From: Desulfobacteraceae bacterium
Lineage (GTDB): Bacteria > Desulfobacterota > Desulfobacteria > Desulfobacterales > Desulfobacteraceae
Reading direction: 5' to 3'
Length of the DNA: 7,343 nt
Assembly: GCA_024225895.1 (NCBI GenBank)
Contig: JAAEMC010000858.1
Span: 1-7,343, forward strand
Shown: positions 5,801 through 7,343 of the stretch, piece by piece
How positions within the stretch are numbered: the first letter of the stretch is position 1
Layout: every line of letters begins with the position of its first letter
Program-made: the position numbers and the translations under genes
Notes under the pieces: model-generated
Seen by the model: the letters and a program-made list of their open reading frames with translations, nothing else
The model's database searches: none
Told to the model about the DNA's origin: nothing

Positions 5801-7343
5801 TTAAACTTTAAACGCCTTCATCATGGCCAGGAACTGCTTTGCAATCCCGGAAAGGGAGTCCGCGTTCTCATTTACTTTACTGCTGTTGTCCTGAACATCT
5901 CTTGCTCCCTCTTCCAACATTGCCATGTCCTTGGCGATTTCCGAGGCAACACTTGCCCCCTCTGTCACACGGGTATTGACCTGGGATATCTCACTGGAAA
6001 TAGCATTGATACTTTTGGCAATCTCCCGGGTGCTGGCATTCTGCTCTTCCACGGCAGAAGCAATACTGGTGATAGCCTGATCCGAATCATTAACCGTTTG
6101 AGTAATACGGGACACTTTGGATGTTACCTCTTCTGATTTTTCTTTAATCCATCTTAGTTTCTCATCTGCTTCCAGCGTAGAATTACTTGTTTCCACAGCC
6201 AGTTCCGTAATTTCCTGGGCCACAACGGCAAACCCTTTGCCCGCATCCCCGGCCCTGGCTGCCTCAATCTTTGCATTTAAGGCTAAGAGACTGACATGTT
6301 CGGAAATCGAACGGATTTCGTCTGTTACAAGATCAACATCATTGGCTCTTTTTCCCAATTCATCCACCACATTGACAATACTGTCAAATTCCTCAGCCAC
6401 CTGTTGGGTGAGTTGTTTAGAAGAAGAGACATTCTGGGAAATTTCAGAAACGGTTGCAGAAAGCTCCTCTACTGCCGAGGCAGTGGCATTAAGGCTTTCG
6501 GTGGACTCCTCCATGGCAGTGGCAATGGCTGAATTATTTATGCTCATCTCTTCGGCAGCCGCAGATACTGTAACGGCTTTCTGGGTGGCATCCGTGCTGG
6601 TGGTCATAAGTCCGTTGGAAATATCATTCAATGCTTTTGAAGAATTAAAAATGTTATTGCTCTCTGTGATCACCTGCTGGATGGTCTCCCTTAAATTCTG
6701 AGTCACCAGATTAATCCTGGCCAGGATGTGATTGATCTCATCTCCCGGACCAATGGTGGTTTCTTTGGAAAAATCTTTTTCCCGCAAACGGGAAGTGGCC
6801 TCAAGTACAAGAAAAATCTTTTTATTCACAATAAAATGAAAGAAAAACCAGACAAAACCAATGATCAGAAAAAGACCGGCCACTCCGATAAGGATACTGG
6901 TATTTCTTCCTTTTTCAATGCTTGACGTAACAAAAGCATCTGAAGAAAATACAGATATTCCCCCAAGGATTTTTTTCTTGCTGCCATGGCAATGATAGCA
7001 TCTTTCCTCATTGAAAATGACATCACTTGACACCAGGGAGTTGTCTCCATTATGGGAAATCTGAAATGATTTTCCCGAATCAATGCCTGTCTCAAGCATC
7101 TGGTTCAGATCCTTTTGGGCTTTTTCACTGACCATGGTACGAATATCTTTGCCTACCAAGGGTAATTGGGTGGAAAAAGAAATTTTGCCGTTAAAATCAT
7201 AAACATATACCTTAAGGTGGGATACTTTTTCTTCCAGGGTCTTGAACTGGGCTCGTACCGCATCATTATCACCAACGGAAAGGGCGTCAAACATGCCGCT
7301 CTCCACCGCTTGGGTCAATATATTATTCTGGGCCTCAAGTAGA
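5801..7343 (-). CDS. Methyl-accepting chemotaxis protein with periplasmic c-type haem motif (5' end missing)
   Basis: A transmembrane chemoreceptor that would control the CheA kinase and flagellar motor. The frame stays open to the right edge, so the first membrane helix and true start lie outside; a TTG at 7318 is internal. The visible 513 residues begin in the periplasmic sensor, which has the core [14 protein letters not shown] and then the c-haem attachment motif CYHCH (6986-7000). One membrane helix follows (about 6827-6898), then a divergent HAMP-like linker ([14 protein letters not shown]) and a long helical signalling domain. The hairpin tip (about 6176-6316) is highly conserved, with [24 protein letters not shown]. 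The Glu/Ala-rich flanks ([27 protein letters not shown]) hold likely methylation sites. There is no C-terminal CheR-binding pentapeptide. Haem-containing receptors of this layout are known in Geobacter (GSU0582, GSU0935) and Desulfovibrio (DcrA); redox or gas sensing is inferred from them. Confidence 0.95.
   Translation of the reverse strand, partial: LLEAQNNILTQAVESGMFDALSVGDNDAVRAQFKTLEEKVSHLKVYVYDFNGKISFSTQLPLVGKDIRTMVSEKAQKDLNQMLETGIDSGKSFQISHNGDNSLVSSDVIFNEERCYHCHGSKKKILGGISVFSSDAFVTSSIEKGRNTSILIGVAGLFLIIGFVWFFFHFIVNKKIFLVLEATSRLREKDFSKETTIGPGDEINHILARINLVTQNLRETIQQVITESNNIFNSSKALNDISNGLMTTSTDATQKAVTVSAAAEEMSINNSAIATAMEESTESLNATASAVEELSATVSEISQNVSSSKQLTQQVAEEFDSIVNVVDELGKRANDVDLVTDEIRSISEHVSLLALNAKIEAARAGDAGKGFAVVAQEITELAVETSNSTLEADEKLRWIKEKSEEVTSKVSRITQTVNDSDQAITSIASAVEEQNASTREIAKSINAISSEISQVNTRVTEGASVASEIAKDMAMLEEGARDVQDNSSKVNENADSLSGIAKQFLAMMKAFKV

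Noticed and set aside
6117..6701. A long plus-strand open frame (194 codons) opposite the chemoreceptor gene
   Set aside because: It is the mirror of the conserved signalling domain, rich in Ser/Ala/Val as expected from reverse-reading Glu/Ala-rich helices, with no known motif. The minus-strand reading contains the invariant hairpin tip.
7316..7318. TTG at 7318 as the start of the chemoreceptor
   Set aside because: The frame is open upstream to the window edge (LLEAQNNI), no ribosome site precedes the TTG, and a start here would lack the first membrane helix needed to place the haem domain in the periplasm.

Overview
The window carries six protein-coding genes in three blocks and looks like a Gram-negative, anaerobic, motile bacterium. 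The best guess is a sulfate-reducing member of Desulfobacterota (Desulfobacteraceae-like). Reasons: a chemoreceptor with a periplasmic c-type haem motif, as known from Geobacter and Desulfovibrio; a PAS/histidine kinase/receiver hybrid of a style common in that group; lipoprotein and Tat export signals; and a slightly AT-rich base composition. The taxonomic call is inference. There are no RNA genes, CRISPR arrays, insertion sequences or long repeats, and no gene-free stretch longer than about 150 bases.

Block 1 (positions 1 to 3280, minus strand) is a tight three-gene set read leftward from a good sigma-70-like promoter at 3328-3356. It encodes a 91-residue two-helix membrane protein, a 742-residue membrane-bound hybrid sensor kinase (six predicted membrane segments, PAS, HisKA, HATPase, receiver), and an M48-family zinc metalloprotease cut by the left window edge. 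The gaps are 12 and 4 bases, so the three are almost certainly co-transcribed. The protease starts with a textbook twin-arginine signal followed by a lipobox, so it should be exported folded and lipid-anchored. Together the block looks like an envelope sensing and quality-control unit; that role is inferred.

Block 2 (3433 to 5756, plus strand) is divergent from block 1 across a 152-base regulatory region. It encodes a MurJ/MviN-family lipid II flippase and, overlapping its 3' end by 16 bases, a sirtuin (NAD-dependent protein deacylase). The flippase keeps several hallmark charged residues of MurJ but lacks the arginine pair at the end of the second membrane region.

Block 3 (5801 to the right edge, minus strand) is a methyl-accepting chemotaxis protein converging on the sirtuin gene with only 44 bases between. 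Its N-terminus lies outside the window. The visible part has most of a periplasmic sensor domain with a CYHCH c-haem attachment motif, one membrane helix, a HAMP-like linker and a complete methylation/signalling domain.

The most interesting points are the haem-binding chemoreceptor, the Tat-lipoprotein protease coupled to a hybrid kinase and a small membrane protein, and a perfect dyad lying on the -35 element of that operon.
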